In this document: positions 42,183-52,816 of the stretch, in pieces
Numbering within the stretch: position 1 is the stretch's first letter
How the letters are laid out: the number at the start of each line of letters is the position of its first letter
From: Mikania micrantha
Taxonomy: Eukaryota > Streptophyta > Magnoliopsida > Asterales > Asteraceae
Direction: 5' to 3'
NCBI GenBank assembly: GCA_009363875.1
Contig: CM018683.1
Coordinates: 62,559,207-62,623,206 of the forward strand
DNA: 64,000 nt
Translations under genes and position numbers: made by a program
Notes under the pieces: model-generated
What the model was told of the DNA's origin: nothing
Databases searched by the model: none
Seen by the model: the letters and a program-made list of their open reading frames with translations, nothing else

Positions 42183-42688
42183 TAATTCCTCTATTAAAGC
42201 ATAGGAAAGCTGTCTTTAATAGTGGCCTCATTAAGTTGCATGTAATCCACACAAAATCGCCAATACCCATCTTTCTTTTTCACCAAAACAAAAAAAGCAC
42301 TCTTACTATTTCTTATTACTCCTGATTCCAATAATTCTCGAGTCAATATCTCCTAAACATCTTTTTAACCGGCAGGATATCTATAAGCCCTTTGATTAAA
42401 AGTAACCATTTCATCTTTTAATTAAAATTCTGTGATCAAAATTTCTTTTTGGAGGCAAGAATTTTGGTTCAGCAAAAACATCATTATACTTTGATAACAA
42501 AGTATTAATAGATTGATCCAGAGACACATAAGTAATTCTTGCTACATGCTGAAAAGAATCAGCATGCATAGTTTGAAGGCTGAACAACTGAACATCAACC
42601 AATTTCGGTGAACCCTCCAATAAATGTTGCATCTTCTCATATGAACATAAAGACATAAAATTAGAACCCAATCCTTTAAGCTCAATTA
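42183..42688 (-). pseudogene. Gypsy protease-RT linker and RT N-terminus
   Basis: The minus-strand frame from 42688 includes LLSKYNDVFAEPKFLPPKR and DHRILIKR, the block before the RT (YxDVFxEPxxLPPxRxxDHxIxL). A frame break lies near 42411. The remaining RT fingers are readable only in pieces. Confidence 0.8.
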
Positions 42689-42951
42689 TGTTGGCACCTG
42701 GATCAAAGCACACATAATGAACAAATGCTGAATAAAAACTTAAAAACTCACGTTATTATTAATCTCAAAACACCACACATAAAACCCTAATGCATAACCC
42801 TATTTATACTAAACAATAGTTGCAGAATAAGCTATCTTTAATCAGGAAACTAAATGAACAAATAAAACTTATAAAAATCTCTAGCAAAATCTTGAATCAT
42901 TTAGCCACCTTTTTTGACTTTTCTACCATAATTTTAGTATCAAGATTAACA
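42689..42951 (-). repeat. 3' LTR of gag-only element A
   Basis: It is 263 bp, from TGTTGGCACC to AAGATTAACA on the + strand, and matches 50707-50988 with short deletions. Confidence 0.8.
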
Positions 42952-42991
42952 AATAATTCATCCCTCTAATCTTGATATGAATCCTCCCTTG

Positions 42992-43719
42992 TCATAACAA
43001 TGTTGGCTCATCATCTTCATGGACCAACTTAGCTACTTCTTCTATTTCCTTTAAATCGGGACATTCAAATGCAAAGTGCCCCACTCTCCCGCGTTCATAA
43101 CACCTCAAATTCCTTTTGTAGTTTCCCCGGCCATATCCTCTTCTACATTCAAAACCTTTTCCTTGGCCACGAAAGTCACGATCCTTTCCCCTTGAATTTT
43201 CTTGATCATTACCTTCATCAATTTGCTGATTATCCACATCAGCTTTATCACATCTTCCGTTATTGTAACCGTGATTATGACCACCATACCTATTTCTTTC
43301 ACCAATTTGTTTTCCTCGATTGTTTGCCCGAGAAAACAACAATTTATTTTGGTTCTTGTTTGTCCCATCATGTCCTTTTATCCTTTCTTCAAATGCCTTC
43401 AGTCGTCCTATAGCCTCCTCAAATGGCATGGTGTCAAGATCTGCAAATTGTTCAATAGATGCCACAGTTGGCATAAACTTACTAGGAACATAATTTAGAA
43501 GCTTTCTTATCAAGACCTCGTCTTCAATTGTTGATCCGAGACCTTTGAACATTGCAACAATTTTGTGATTTTTCCAGCCATTTGAAGTTTCTCCAAATCA
43601 CTCCTAAGTGTTTGAAGTCGAGCCTTTTGCACCTATTTGCTCCAAGAAAACAACCCCGTATCGATTCCCACACATCTTTTGCATCCTCATGTTTCGCCAC
43701 CTATAATAGAATGTCCTCG
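42992..43719 (-). pseudogene. Gag C-terminal part of element A
   Basis: The UBN2-type Copia gag contains GLGSTIEDEVLIRKLLNYVP and DLDTMPFEEAIGRLKAFEER. A CCHC-type knuckle CYERGRVGHFAFEC follows, in which the second Cys is Arg. A stop comes soon after (PTLL). The open frame begins at 43552; upstream to 43719 it is frameshifted. It closely resembles the gag of element B (49374-50356). Confidence 0.82.
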
Positions 43720-44003
43720 TGTAGTGTAACACCCCGACCGATGGCGAAACATTGGGATGCCACGAGGGATGTGTAGATTGTTCAAAAGCTCGTGGGCATG
43801 TAAATTAAATCATCACATATCAATTAATCAACAAAATTAATTACACAAAAATCATGTTCATCATGAATTAGTTACATCAAATACAAAAGAGATTTAGCTA
43901 TCTAACTAAATTCTAATCTTCAGAATTTCAGTTATTTAGCTAAGTCTAAGAACCTAAGTGATGATGTCCCCAAAAGGTGTAGAGCTATTCTGCCCTACCT
44001 ACT

Positions 44004-44798
44004 TGTAGGATCGGGTTGTTAAGTCTAAACAACACTTCACAAGTATTTCTTACTTAACTCTAACAGATGCGGAATGTTCTGTTAGAATGATCTCACAATT
44101 ACACTCAAAATGACACAGTAATAATCTTTGAACAATAATAAGAACACAAGAATAATTCAAGCTCAAGGATATATTTCTCTCAAAGTGGAAGTATACAAGC
44201 AAGCACGCTTCAAGCAACCATACAATGGGAGGTTATATAGCCGAGGCTACAACCGTATACACTTAGGAATACAAGTTGGGTATACTAGACAAGTACATAA
44301 AGTAAAGCTTATTCTAGTATGTTGAGTGTCTTAACAGGCTAAGACACTCAGTTGTAATCATTTTATTTATAGACATTGACTTTACAAAAGACTACTAAAT
44401 ACAAAAGACATTTAATGTTGTTGATCTTCAAGGCTTCAGATGATCTTTTGTATTTAATGCAGCATGGGAGAAGTAAGGCGCTTTATCTGACTCATTACAT
44501 GTTGTCTTTTTCTTTAGTCAGACCAACATGTCTTGTGTCAGTACCTTTTGTACCATAAGAGTAATCTGCTACAGTCTTTGTCAGAGGATAAACCTCGGAA
44601 GTCTTTGTCTTCAGTGCATAAGAGGATTCCTCGGAAGCAGTTGTCTTGTATAACCTTCGGCAGGAACCAGTTATCCTTCGGAAGCAATGCTGCTTCCGAA
44701 GAATCACTTCTTCCTTCCGAAGGTGTTTATTCAAAGAGGCTTCTATACTTGGACAAAACAAGAAGTTTGGTAAGCATCAGCCTTTATTAGTCTTTACA
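44004..44798 (-). mobile_element. Solo LTR of the Sirevirus-like family
   Basis: A perfect 5-bp TSD CTACT flanks it (43999-44003 and 44799-44803). It is 795 bp and nearly identical to both LTRs of the element at 24476-36426, in reverse orientation. At the four sites where those LTRs differ it matches the 3' LTR at two (AAGTGTTG, TATCCTTG) and the 5' LTR at two (CAGCATT, ACAACTGAG). It also has one private change, GATGCTTACC. Confidence 0.95.
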
Positions 44799-45074
44799 CT
44801 ACTTCTTCTCGTTCTCTGAAACATGTAAAAATCAAGTGTCAACTACGAAGTAGTTGGTGAGTAATCATAAGTTTTATATTTAAGAATGTTTGCAAAAGTT
44901 TAAGAAAGCTTATAGCTTTTCTGAAATAATCCACATGGCACCTGCTAGATAATCCAACACATAAACCCAACACATGAACATAAACATACAATCACATAAT
45001 TCAGTTAATCATAGATAATCAATCACATAAACATTCAACCAATCTCAATCATCAATATTCTCAAATAGTATAAG

Positions 45075-45380
45075 TGACAATACATGCATCATTGTGAATG
45101 ACCAAGGTCAATGACAACGATACACGGAGTTGTGGCAATCCACGTGACAATACATGCAATCATTGCGGATGACCGAAATCAATCACAAGGATCCATGAAA
45201 TAGTGACAATACATGCAGCCGTTGCGAATGACCGAAGTCATCAGCTACAACTCATGGAATAGTGACAATACATGCATTCGTTGCGAATTACTGGAGTCAT
45301 TAGCAACAACTCATGGAATAGTGACAATACATGCAGTCATTGTGAATGACCGGAGTCATTAGCAACAACTCATGGAATAT
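45075..45380. repeat. 59-bp tandem repeat, five copies
   Basis: Each unit begins TGACAATACATGCA and ends in a form of AACTCATGGAATAG. The first copy is the most diverged. The array lies inside the Gypsy solo LTR. Confidence 0.9.
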
Positions 45381-46089
45381 GATAATTCATAAATATGAAT
45401 ATTATACAAATAAACAAGTATCATCCATGTGTTATCAAATTTATATGTAAGCTGGTATACATGTTTCACCTCCGAGTTTAAAACAAAAAAGATTTATAAG
45501 GAGGTTATGAGAACTCACCTGAGTCCTTAACTTCAGTAAATTTGTAGTATGCGCGCTCGCGTGTGAGAAATCAAAGTAACTCAATGACCTGTAATTATCG
45601 TGCGTTTTTGTTCATAAGTATACGTGTTTTATTCTAATTAGTACCCATATGTGTTTGTTTTGTACTCCTTGGGTGTTTCGTTACTATTTTGTTTAAATCC
45701 AATTTGAGTTGCAACACCCAAGGATTTCTTTATGATTATTATAAAATGTAATTTAATTTTGTTAGTCTTAAATACATAATTATGATAATTAAATTATGAA
45801 CTCCTATGTATGTTCCAAGGTGTTAACCCTTGTCATACACATATCCATATCTATTCTTGCAATTGCATGTTTTAAATTAAGTTGTCATGGTGAATTTAAA
45901 TTAATAAGATCCCAATTTAAAATTAAGAGATCACACTAGATTAGTCTCCTAAAACATTCATTATTTATCACCTCATAATTTAAGTTTATATTTATTTAAG
46001 AAAAGATGACAACATTAATATTTTGCATGCATGCATAAGTATTTATTACTTCTCAAATTCTTTATCTCTCGTTATCCTCAATTCAATAA

Positions 46090-46700
46090 ACCTTAAGTTT
46101 AAAAGCCCAAAGGTTCGCTGCTTGCTTACGGTTTAAACCACCTAAGGTTCGGCCAGACATGGTGTTAGGGTTCGGCCCATTTTCAGTCAGTTTATACCCT
46201 AGGTTCGCTGCCATCTTTGGCTTAAGTTCGTGAATCCCTAGTTCATATTTAGGGAAGGTTCGGCCCATATGAGGATTTGTAGGTCAAGGTTCGCTGCCTA
46301 GGGAAATCAGATAGCTCAGGGTTCGGTTACCAAAGAGGTTCGGCCCCCACTAGTTCGTCCGTGGTTCCTGAATTCCAGCTGGTTCATGAAATGGGGTTCG
46401 GCTGCCTAAGTTTAGTAGGTTCGGCCCACTAGGGTTCGTGGGCTATGCATGGGTTCAGCTGAAATGAATGGTTTGGCCAACAAGGGGAGGCTCGTGACTC
46501 AGCAAGGCTCGGCCATAAGAGGAGGGTTCGTGGCTAGAGACTTGGCTATGATAGGTTCGGCCACATACTCCTGGTTCGTGGCATAAGGTTCGCACCCCTT
46601 TAGGTTCGTGGCTTCTACCCCAGTGAACCAGGCCCATCTGTACCGAACCTGTTGCTCACCATCTTCAACCTCGAGACTCAACCTGTTGCAGGTTCGATCA
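46090..46700. repeat. GGTTCG-rich short-motif block in Gypsy solo LTR
   Basis: More than 25 copies of GGTTCG, mostly as GGTTCGGCC, GGTTCGTGG or GGTTCGCTGCC, occur about every 20 bases. It occupies the LTR position where the copy at 1-370 has GGCCCA repeats. Confidence 0.85.
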
Positions 46701-48024
46701 TGGCATTCCCATACTCCCCCTCATGCGTTTTAGGGTTTTCAAGTAATAGAAATCGTTTATAGTGATAGCATGGAAACCGGTTGTGTTTAAGTAAAAACAA
46801 CAAAATAAAAATCGGGATTTACCTCTGATTGTCCGCCAAAACACGCGTTTCTTCGTGGGTTCTTGTTCTCCTCAGTCTCACGAACACGTAGACGCCAAGA
46901 TCTTGAAAATCCGTTGAAAAATGAGGGAGTTCTCTTAGAGAGAAGTTAGAGAGAGAAATGAGTGACGGGTTTTGAAGCTTAGAGAGAGAAATGGAGATGT
47001 AGAAATGAGGAAGAAGAAGATAATCTTCTTCCTTATAACGCATATTGTCACCACGTGTACAGTCTCGTTTTTATCGCGATAATATTTTAAGATGTTCGAT
47101 TTTCATAGTAAAACACTTTTAAAACACAACATATTTAAATAAATTATTTCGTTTTAACTAAAATGATTTTAAACAAAATTGTTTGAATAAAATACTTCTA
47201 TTTACTTTCGTTAATTTAATTATTTATATTAAACAACTTGCTCGGGTTTGTTTTAGGTTGTGATTCCTAATAGATATTATTAGTTTCCATTTTTAATTTA
47301 ATATCGTTAAATATTATTTCATTATCTCGTCGAAACGCGTTACTCACGTACGTATTCGTAAAGGTCGTCACCTTTCTAAATGCAACGCTTGTATCAAATT
47401 TCGATTTGATTTACGATTTATGGAACATCGTTTCAGAATATTATTGTTAATAATTATATTTGTATGAATTGTCACCCACGTGAATACATTATTAAGTTAA
47501 TATTTCAGAATTAATATTCGTGTTTAAATTATGTCCGTAACCTCACCATCGCGTAACTATTTTCAGCCTTTTATTATCTTTAATATTATGATTTCCCAAA
47601 CCAATTCCCACTAAGCCAAATCACTGACACATCTATGATAGACCGAAATATGCATATGTATAGGGCATATGTAGGGTCAGTCGCAACCGCCCCAGCCACC
47701 GTCCCACCGATATTTCGATAAACCATGACCATGTGTCCTTGACTATGTTTAGCAACTAACCGGTAACAAACTCCAATTCTTTCCATTCTAAACCATAATC
47801 CATAATACGTGTATTCAACTGCGATAAACTCTCTGGTTTTGTTTAGTTGGGTTACAACTAAACTTCCCAAGGTTTAAACGTATAATAATATATTCTCATA
47901 TGTATACCAATCATCAATAATATCATACATCAATTCATTATCATTAGTAATTAACACATCAGGTCGTAACAGTACAGTCGTACATATGTACGGACAACCT
48001 GAATTAAAGTGATGTCACATGTAG

Positions 48025-48240
48025 AGATTGAAAAATAAAAGTTCTTGCGGTTAGATTTTTCCTTGCCTCAAATCTAGTTCCTAGGTCGATAGCCTCCCAA
48101 AATCCATTAGCTTGCAAAATCGACTTCATCATAATGGCCCAAGTTGTGTAATTAGTGGCTGCTAATTTTGGGCATTGAAGAGTGATGCTTGAAGGTTCTC
48201 TAACCTATACAATAGCATAGCGATTCATACTAGCTAAATC
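48025..48240 (-). pseudogene. Gag N-terminal part of element A
   Basis: On the minus strand a frame includes LQCPKLAATNYTTWAIMM, the N-terminal Copia gag block, and parallels LQCPRLTTTNYTPWVIMV in element B. The remaining gag continues at 43719 beyond the Gypsy solo LTR. Confidence 0.75.
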
Positions 48241-48557
48241 ATCTAATCCCTCCTTTTGGTTTACTTCTTGATCAAGTATTCTTTGTTAACCTTTTTTGTT
48301 GCTACTATCTTGGTCTCAGACCTGAAAAACTCACACAAAATCTCATAGATTTTAGTCACGCAAACTTGTTTTGCTGTTGTTGTGGTCTCACAGGAGATCG
48401 TCTAATCACACTGAACTCTCCTGGCTCACACAGAACCTTGTCTTGGCTCACGCAGAACCTTTTGGTGGTCTTTGGTCTTTGGCTCACACAGATTCGACTA
48501 TTGTCTCAACACAGTAGCCCCTGCAACTTATCTTCTCGGCCTCGCAGCCATTGATCG

Positions 48558-48855
48558 TGTTGGACTAATCTTGTAATATTGAGATAGTCTAAGGTTCAAA
48601 GTTGAAAGCTTTGTTTAAATTGTTTATGGTTTATCTATTTGAGCTTAAAGTTTAGATTAGGATTAAGTTTTAGATTAGTTTTGTTTTTGTTGGCAGAACT
48701 TTAGGGATAAAGTTTGACTTTTGTGTTTTGGTTTTATTATAAATAGGGGTTAAGGTTTAGGTTTCTTTGTACCAATTTTTCAAGTAATCATAATCTTTGT
48801 TTTTTTCGTTCATATACTATTGTTTGGTTCTGGGAAAATCACGGCAGGGATCTCA
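48558..48855 (+). repeat. 5' LTR of element B
   Basis: It matches 50388-50679 over its whole length with about ten substitutions and a few small indels. A TATA box TATAAATA lies near 48741. Confidence 0.9.
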
Positions 48856-49373
48856 ATTGGTATCAGAACGGGTTAAGCTCTCATACTGTCGATCATTGAA
48901 GGCGACGATTTGCTCCAGGACGAAAGTCGAAGGCTTGTGTCAAGCGACGGCAGTGAAGAGTGTTACCAAGCGACAAAATCGAAGGCTCCAGGCAACAATC
49001 AACGACTCCAGGCAACAATTGAAGGCTCGATCTAGGTAATCAGAGTCGCTATTTTACTTGGGGATTGAAATCGAAGTCGAAGAGGAAGTAGCAGCTCGAA
49101 TTCTGTGTGAAATCAAGAAGGTTCTGAGTGAACGGAACACAGCTCTGCGTGAATTGGTGATTAAAGGGCAGAAGACGATCGGGGTAACCTGATTCTGTGT
49201 GATTCGAATGGCTCTGTGTGAGCAGGAGGAGAAAAAAGGAAGGTGATCTGCGTGACCAGGTTCTAGGTGAACCAAAACAAGTTCTGAGTGAGCTGGCAAG
49301 AAGAAATTTGTGTGATCAACAGAGTTCTGGGTGAATCAAGAAGCATCTGTGTGAGTCAAACCGAGGAAGGAGT

Positions 49374-50356
49374 ATGGCAGGTGCAAACCAGGGAGGAGGA
49401 GATGGTGTTATGGTGCCTGCTAGAGAACAAAATCATGTTTCTCTGCAGTGCCCTAGGCTGACAACCACAAATTACACCCCATGGGTAATCATGGTGGAGA
49501 CGATTTTGAAGGCGCAAGGCCTATGGGATGCTATTGATCCCGTGACACGAGCAACAGTGAATGCCTGAAAGAACTACACCATGAAGGCAATCATCTTCCA
49601 GTCTCAACCTGAGGATATCTTGCTTCAAGTAGCAAGATATGAATTTGCAAAGGATGTATGGGAGGCGATTAGGGTAAGATTCCTTGGAGCTGATCGAGTA
49701 CAAAAGGCCCGGTTACAAACTCTTCGGAATGAACTAGAAAGATTGAAGATGAAGGACAACGAGACAATTGATGAGTTCGCGGGAAAGTTAAGTTGCATGT
49801 TGATGAAATTCAGAAACCTTGGATCAACCATAGAGGATGAAGAAATAGTTCGAAAGCTGCTGAATTTAGTCCCAAAGAAGTATTTACAAATAGTGGCTGC
49901 CATAGAACAATATTTGGAGTTTGACTCAATGCCATTTGAGGAGGTTGTTGGACGATTAAAGGCTTATGAAGAAATGATTAAAGGAAAAGATGAAGAAGAA
50001 GAAAATCAAAGTAAGCTGCCGTTTTCAAGCTCAAATAATAGGAACAGCCGTGGTAAAGAAACAAATGGTAAGAACAAGGGCCAGGGTAGGGGTGAAAATA
50101 GCTTCAAAAATATGGAAAAGGGTCTGATCGATATGAGCAGGAAGACGATGAAGGAGCTGGCCTTGAATCAGCTCGTGATCAAGAAAAAGGAAGAGGTTAT
50201 GGACGTGGTGTTGGTCGAGGGAACTATAAAAGAAACCTAAGGTGCTATGAATGTAGAAGGCTTGGACATTTTGCTTATGAATGTCCGAATTTGAAAGAAA
50301 AAGAGGAAGAATTGGGATTTGCTAAAGCTCATGAAGATGGACCTGCATTGCTGTAA
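49374..50356 (+). pseudogene. Gag of element B, with one stop and one frame change
   Basis: It opens MAGANQGGGDGVMVPAREQN, with LQCPRLTTTNYTPWVIMV, then an in-frame TGA at 49566. The frame continues from 49569 with the UBN2 core (VWEAIRVRFLGADRV, LGSTIEDEEIVRKLLNLVP, FDSMPFEEVVGRLKAYEE). A frame change occurs near 50120. The last part encodes a CCHC knuckle with CYECRRLGHFAYEC-type spacing near 50245-50285, and the stop is at 50354. Gag of such elements packages RNA in particles built with another element's pol. Confidence 0.85.
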
Positions 50357-50387
50357 AGAGAAGAATATTACAAGATTAGGGGGTGAT

Positions 50388-50679
50388 TGTTGGACTAATC
50401 TTGTAATATTGAGATAGTCTAAGGGTCAAAGTTGAAAGGTTTGTTTAAATTGTTTATGGTTTATCTATTTGAGTTTAAAGTTTAGATTACGATTAAGTTT
50501 TAGATTAGTTTTGTTTTTGTTGGCAGAACTTTAGGGATAAAGTTTGACTTTTGTGTTTTGGTTTTTATTATAAATAAGGTTTAGGTTTCTTTGTACCAAT
50601 TTTTCAAGTAATCAGAATCTTTGTTTTTTTAGTTCATATACTATTGTTTGCTTATAGGAAAATCACGGCAGGGATTTCA
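50388..50679 (+). repeat. 3' LTR of element B
   Basis: It is 292 bp, ends GGGATTTCA and is followed by TSD GATCG. Confidence 0.9.
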
Positions 50680-50692
50680 GATCGAACACCGC

Positions 50693-50704
50693 GCTCTGAT
50701 ACCA
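50693..50704 (-). promoter_or_regulatory. Primer-binding site of element A
   Basis: The minus strand reads TGGTATCAGAGC, two bases inside the LTR at 50707-50988. It is complementary to initiator tRNA-Met. Confidence 0.85.
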
Positions 50705-50706
50705 AT

Positions 50707-50988
50707 TGTTGGCAATTGGATCAAAGCACACAACAAAATATAATGAACAAATGGTGAATAAAAACTTAAAAACTCACGTTACTATAAATCTCAAACACAC
50801 CCTACATAAAACCCTAATGCATAACCCCTATTTATACTAAATAATACTTGCAGAATAAGCTATCTTTAATTAGGAAACTAGATAAACATATAAAACTCAA
50901 TAACTATAAAGATCTCTAGCAAATCTTGAATCAAATATCAGCCACCTTTTTTGACTTTTTTGCCATTATTTTAATATCAATATTAACA
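50707..50988 (-). repeat. 5' LTR of gag-only element A
   Basis: It is 282 bp. The minus strand starts TGTTAATATTG and ends TTGCCAACA. It matches the copy at 42689-42951. Confidence 0.82.
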
Positions 50989-51370
50989 CAACAAAATACT
51001 TGATCTCCCACTTTTAACTTCATTGAAGATCCTTAAAATTCCATACTATGTCATCAAGTGTTTGAAGCCACTCTACTCCCAACACCATGTCATAGTTGCA
51101 TCAAGGAATCAACACCACATTTGTAGCAAACCAATTACCTTGCATCATCCATTGAAAATTTTCACATAATTGAGTACAATGCATTTTATCACCATCAGCT
51201 ATGGTAATATTTTGAAGCTTTTACCATCTTAAAAGGACAATGCATTTTTTAGGCAAATCCAAATGCAAAAAATTATGGGTTTCCAGAGTCTATAAGGATC
51301 TGTAAGGGTTTAGTTCCAATAGACCCTTTTACCCTCATAGTAAAATAAGAGGGCACTCCCATTCTGGTAT
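50989..51370 (-). pseudogene. Gypsy protease region
   Basis: Short minus-strand frames include an LVDSGNTHNF-type active site and a LGVEWLQTL-like block, both typical of the Gypsy retropepsin region. Stops and frameshifts interrupt it. Element A is inserted at its downstream end. Confidence 0.65.
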
Positions 51371-51957
51371 TCAAAGAAATAACTGGTACTTGCATAGAAT
51401 GAATAATACTTCATTAACAACTTCCTGAGGCACCTCCTTTTTAATTAATTTTATTGAAAATAATTGTTTATTTTTGCATTGATGAGCTCGTGCATACTTT
51501 TCATTACATCCAAAACATTCTCCCTTGGCTTTTTTCACCTCAATCTCTTTGTGAAACATTGTTCTAGGACTGACTTCAACTTAGCAGCAGGAGTGGGCAA
51601 TAATGGTAAATTTGTTGCAGAACCTGATAAATTTTTACAACAATAGCAGAGTTATAAGATGAAATGCAATCTAAATGGAGTAGCCTGAGTTACCTGTACA
51701 GATTCAACTTGAATTCTAGCCAACAAATAAGCTTCAGGCAAACTTTTAGGTCGAACTAACCTTAAAGGATATCCAATTTCAAGTTTAATGTCTCTCAAAA
51801 ACAAACTTGCTGAATATTCATCACAAATAGTGACTTTTGTCAAAGTCAAATCAAATTGTTTACAAAAATCATACAGAGATCCTTGCTGCTTTAAAGCTGC
51901 CAATGCTTCCATAGCATCTTGACCTAATACTTCAGCAAATTTTGTATTAATAAAACT
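51371..51957 (-). pseudogene. Gypsy gag C-terminal half
   Basis: The frame from 51912 has MEALAALKQQGSLYDFCKQF and PEAYLLARIQVE, the retrotransposon gag region. A knuckle CFGCNEKYARAHQC (CX2CX4HX4C-like) follows at 51512-51471. The gag N-terminus lies beyond later insertions, at 52612-52670 and 57276-57720. Confidence 0.8.
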
Positions 51958-51961
51958 TTTA

Positions 51962-52611
51962 GGGTATGTTCGGTATGAAAGAATTGAATGGGGAATGGAA
52001 TGAAAGGGAAACCATTAGTCAGTTCATTGGTCGGTTGTTGTTTAGTTCATGGTTCGATCATAGGTCGTGTCATAGGACAGTTCATGGATCAGGTCATGGT
52101 TTGGTTCATGCGACGTATCATAGTTCAGATCATGGTTTGGTTCATTGGTCCGGCAATTGTTTGAGTCAAGGATCTGGTTATGGTTCAAGTCATGGTCAAG
52201 TATGGTTCGGCTCACGGTTCGAATCATGGTTTGGGTCATGGGTTCGGTTACGGGTCGGGTCATAGTTGGAATTATGGTTTGCGTCATGGTTCATGTCATA
52301 GGTCGAGTAATGATTCGAATAATGGTTCTCGTCATGGTTTGGGTCATGTGTCAGGTCATGGTTTTGGTCATAGGTCAGGTCATGGTTTTGGACATGGGTC
52401 AGGTAACTGGTCGGATCAATTCATTCAAGAGAAGAAATGAAAAAAACACCCCTACTCCAAGGAATGAAAATCATCGTAAGTGAAGGAAGCATATTCCTTA
52501 TGGAATAGTGCATTCCATTCATTACTATGTGGTAACCAAACACATTCCTTTTCATTCAAATGTAATGACTCATTTCATTTTGCCGTTCATTCATGCATAC
52601 CAAACGCTACC
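51962..52611. mobile_element. TIR element filled with GGTTCATGGTC minisatellite, 650 bp
   Basis: The ends are GGGTATGTTCGGTATG and, on the other strand, GGTAGCGTTTGGTATG. A short TSD TTTA or TTA lies on both sides, which suggests a Harbinger/Tourist-type MITE. The interior 52015-52415 is a degenerate array of 11- to 12-base units such as GGTCATGGTTCG and GGTTTGGGTCAT. Several overlapping ORFs arise from the array and are not genes. Confidence 0.6.
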
Positions 52612-52816
52612 TTTACTCTACCCAAGGCATTCCTTCGATTGAACCCCCTCTTGATTTTATAAATGATTGATGTCATAATAATCGTATTGTATTGTTGTAA
52701 TTATGATTTGTATTGAATAAGATAACGATACATGAGGGATATATACATAACATTCTATTTACATAAATAGTCCTCTAATATATATATAAATACGTAGTCT
52801 AATATTCCCCCTCAAG

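Larger units (their letters stand above)
43725..48019 (-). mobile_element. Ty3/Gypsy solo LTR (about 3.5 kb) inserted in element A
   Basis: A perfect 5-bp TSD TGTAG flanks it (43720-43724 and 48020-48024). The + strand edges are TGTAACACCCC and GTGATGTCACA. There is no primer site, polypurine tract or coding region, and without the nested 795-bp LTR its length is 3,495 bp, so it is one long LTR. The order of parts (GGTTCG block, AGGTGAGTTC site near 45518, 59-bp array, GGGGTGTTACA end) in minus orientation parallels the LTR at 1-2184. Confidence 0.8.
48558..50679 (+). mobile_element. TR-GAG-type gag-only LTR retrotransposon B, complete (2,122 bp)
   Basis: A perfect 5-bp TSD GATCG flanks it (48553-48557 and 50680-50684). 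The LTRs are 48558-48855 (298 bp) and 50388-50679 (292 bp), starting TGTTGGACTAATC and ending in CA. The primer site TTGGTATCAGAACG is at 48858. The only coding region is gag (49374-50356). A purine tract GATTAGGGGGTGAT directly precedes the 3' LTR. No protease, integrase or RT is present. This is the structure described for terminal-repeat retrotransposons with a gag domain. It sits just after the primer site of element A. Confidence 0.9.
42689..50988 (-). mobile_element. Gag-only LTR element A (minus strand), with nested insertions
   Basis: Direct repeats at 42689-42951 (3' LTR) and 50707-50988 (5' LTR) share CTCACGTTA, CCTAATGCATAACCC and GCAGAATAAGCTATCTTTAAT. The primer site TGGTATCAGAGC is at 50704-50693 on the minus strand. 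Gag follows in two pieces (48240-48025 and 43719-42992). Fewer than 45 bases after the gag stop the polypurine-like GATTAGAGGGATGA leads into the 3' LTR, so no pol exists. No matching TSD was seen. Removing the nested elements leaves about 1.9 kb. It sits in the Gypsy element between protease and RT. Confidence 0.75.

Noticed and set aside
45075..45380. CRISPR-like array, because of regular 59-bp repeats
   Set aside because: Units are contiguous with no unique spacers, in plant LTR DNA. It is an ordinary tandem repeat.
42684..50993. TSD for gag-only element A
   Set aside because: The flanks AATTA (left) and CAACA (right) do not match, so no TSD is claimed. Shifting the edges by a few bases did not help.
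52042..52483. ORFs rich in Gly-His-Ser or Met-Val repeats
   Set aside because: They are translations of the GGTTCATGG minisatellite. All frames are open because of the repeat unit.
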